DNA of 64,000 nt from JAUXFS01 sp963772635. Lineage in GTDB: Bacteria > Pseudomonadota > Alphaproteobacteria > Rhodospirillales > Defluviicoccaceae. Both the position numbers and the translations under genes were made by a program. Location: positions 28,065 through 92,064 of the forward strand of contig CAVYYK010000050.1 of the NCBI GenBank assembly GCA_963772635.1, given 5' to 3'. The notes below the pieces were generated by a model. That model did no database searches and was not told the DNA's origin. It was given only the letters and a program-made list of their open reading frames with translations. How positions within the stretch are numbered: position 1 is the stretch's first letter; every line of letters begins with the position of its first letter. Below are positions 62,912-64,000 of the stretch, one piece after another.

Positions 62912-63721
62912 ATGTTCACCGAGGACGAGTTCTTTGGCACTCCCGATAGGATTGCGCTTTCAAGGCGTAGCGCCAACCTGTGGTCGGTGCTTCGCGACAA
63001 TCCGCGCTATGCCTATTACGGCCGCTTGGTTGGACTGAGCGATCCGGCTGAGGATGCGGCCGATATCCTGTATGCGATGGCGAAACTGCAGGGCGCGGCC
63101 GTTAGTTATTTCTACCCTGCTAACGCTGCCGACAGCCTGTTTGCTCAACTTGAAGAAAAGGGACTGGCCACCGACCGGCATGAGCACTTCTGGGGCGGGG
63201 AAACGGCTTTGACGGCCAGTCGCGAGGCCCAAGAAGTCTTCGCGCTCCCCCCTGATCTCACGACATCGATCATCGACGCGGACACGCCGCGTGAACTGGT
63301 CGGCGAAGTCGCCGAGCTTTGTCAGTCATGCGATGTGATGCCGGTCCCGGGTTCAGTTATGAGAGGACTGGAACGGAAGGGTATTTGTCTGGTTGCTACC
63401 GATCAAAACGGCCGTCCGGTTGCAACCGCCTCGTCCTATATGCTCCACCATTCATCGAGCCCTCGCGCAAGGGACGCTTTCTGGGGGATGCTGGCCACCC
63501 GGGAAGACAGGCGCGGCCAAAGGATCGCGTTGCTTCTGGGGGCGCAGGCGATCATTCACATGTGGAAACATCACGGTGCCCGCGGTTTCATGACCGCTGT
63601 CAGGGCGGACAATGCACCGTCCCGGGCCCTTTGCAATAAACTCGGCGTTGGTGCCACCGATTGGATCTACGCCTGGTGCATGGATAAGGAACTGTTTGGC
63701 GGATCGTCGGTGACCAAATAG
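62912..63721 (+). CDS. GNAT-family acetyltransferase
   Basis: This 269-residue protein has an N-terminal region of about 130 residues with no recognised domain and a C-terminal GNAT fold (about residues 135-260). Motif A is visible in LATREDRRGQRIALLLGAQAI, followed by the motif B region RGFMTAVRADNAPSRALCNKLG. It probably transfers an acetyl group from acetyl-CoA to a small molecule or protein. The target is unknown. GC content is slightly lower than in neighbours. ATG 62912 starts MFTEDEFFGTPDR. Confidence 0.75.
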   Translation: MFTEDEFFGTPDRIALSRRSANLWSVLRDNPRYAYYGRLVGLSDPAEDAADILYAMAKLQGAAVSYFYPANAADSLFAQLEEKGLATDRHEHFWGGETALTASREAQEVFALPPDLTTSIIDADTPRELVGEVAELCQSCDVMPVPGSVMRGLERKGICLVATDQNGRPVATASSYMLHHSSSPRARDAFWGMLATREDRRGQRIALLLGAQAIIHMWKHHGARGFMTAVRADNAPSRALCNKLGVGATDWIYAWCMDKELFGGSSVTK

Positions 63722-64000
63722 CCCTCGCGGATTACCGGCTGCTCCTGGCTAGCGGCGCCAATCGCGTCGTCGCTCGGGCGGGTCCGCATTGGCCCAGGTT
63801 GCCGGCATTGCGAAGGGGTTCGCCGGTCGTCCGCCGCTGATCCATCCGCCTCCGGCGTCTCCACCGACCCTGGGGATTTCCGGGAGCATGATATTCTTCA
63901 TATCAGCGGGTGCCCCATCGAACGGCCTTCGTCGACACGCGGCCAAGCGGCGCACGCTGGCCGCCGCGCCTACCGGCGGATCACCCCTTTCGAACGTCGA
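63722..64000. other. Window end; no gene supported
   Basis: These 279 bases show no recognisable protein in any frame. Short minus-strand frames exist, but they lack any feature. A gene could begin beyond the window edge. Confidence 0.4.

Noticed and set aside
1..64000. CRISPR array, prophage, toxin-antitoxin or restriction system
   Set aside because: No repeat-spacer array, phage structural gene, known defence gene or paired small toxin/antitoxin genes were found.

Overview
The window looks like chromosomal DNA of a GC-rich alphaproteobacterium, most likely of the Rhodospirillales or a close relative. The supporting genes are an MmcB-type protein, an ELM1-family protein, an MaoC-phosphotransacetylase / acetate kinase / FabI operon, a separate class II DAHP synthase, and dense two-strand gene packing. 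There is no prophage, CRISPR array, rRNA operon or intact insertion sequence. One tRNA gene, tRNA-Gly(CCC), is present.

Layout. 0-5 kb: housekeeping genes on the plus strand (class II DAHP synthase end, pncB, nadE, cysS), giving the aromatic, NAD and Cys-tRNA functions. 5-9.2 kb: a TAXI-type periplasmic binding protein translationally coupled to a membrane PAS-GGDEF-EAL protein. 9.2-14.6 kb: stress and repair genes (GSP17M-like, YihY, bacteriohemerythrin, YjbQ, MmcB, a lipoprotein esterase, MsrA). 14.8-21.8 kb: an SLC13/RCK transporter, a sensor adenylate/guanylate cyclase with an MltF-like protein, and a KefB/C antiporter. 22-25.6 kb: pta-ackA-fabI. 25.6-33 kb: a lipoprotein, NhaA, an ELM1-family protein, a LuxR regulator with an arginine-rich repeat, glycerate kinase and a cold-shock protein. 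33-40 kb: an AT-rich island, envelope genes (cyclophilin, Lpp-like lipoprotein, L,D-transpeptidase), a cyclase-family protein lacking two metal ligands, a Pat-type acyl-CoA synthetase/acetyltransferase and a second cold-shock protein. 40.9-45 kb: a sodium-translocating methylmalonyl-CoA decarboxylase operon (mmdA-D-C-B). 45-50 kb: a radical SAM enzyme, apaG, folE, trkH, argE. 50-59 kb: a truncated GST beside a tandem repeat, a hybrid histidine kinase paired with a periplasmic binding protein, a decayed copy of an ABC-F gene, a secreted choice-of-anchor I-like protein, and the intact ABC-F gene. 59-64 kb: a SAM-cyclase-ATPase-TPR protein and a GNAT protein.

Two themes stand out. First, periplasmic binding proteins lie beside signalling enzymes and not beside permeases: TAXI with GGDEF-EAL, an SBP with a hybrid histidine kinase, and an SBP_bac_3/lytic transglycosylase with a cache-like class III cyclase. 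Second, several sodium, potassium and proton transport systems are present: NhaA, Mmd, TrkH, KefB/C and SLC13.

The sequence has an unusual quality feature. Eight conserved plus-strand genes carry about 17 apparent frameshifts, mostly single extra bases, while the intact minus-strand genes show none that I could see. Sequencing or assembly error is the leading explanation. The affected genes are therefore annotated as whole genes with frameshifts rather than as fragments.
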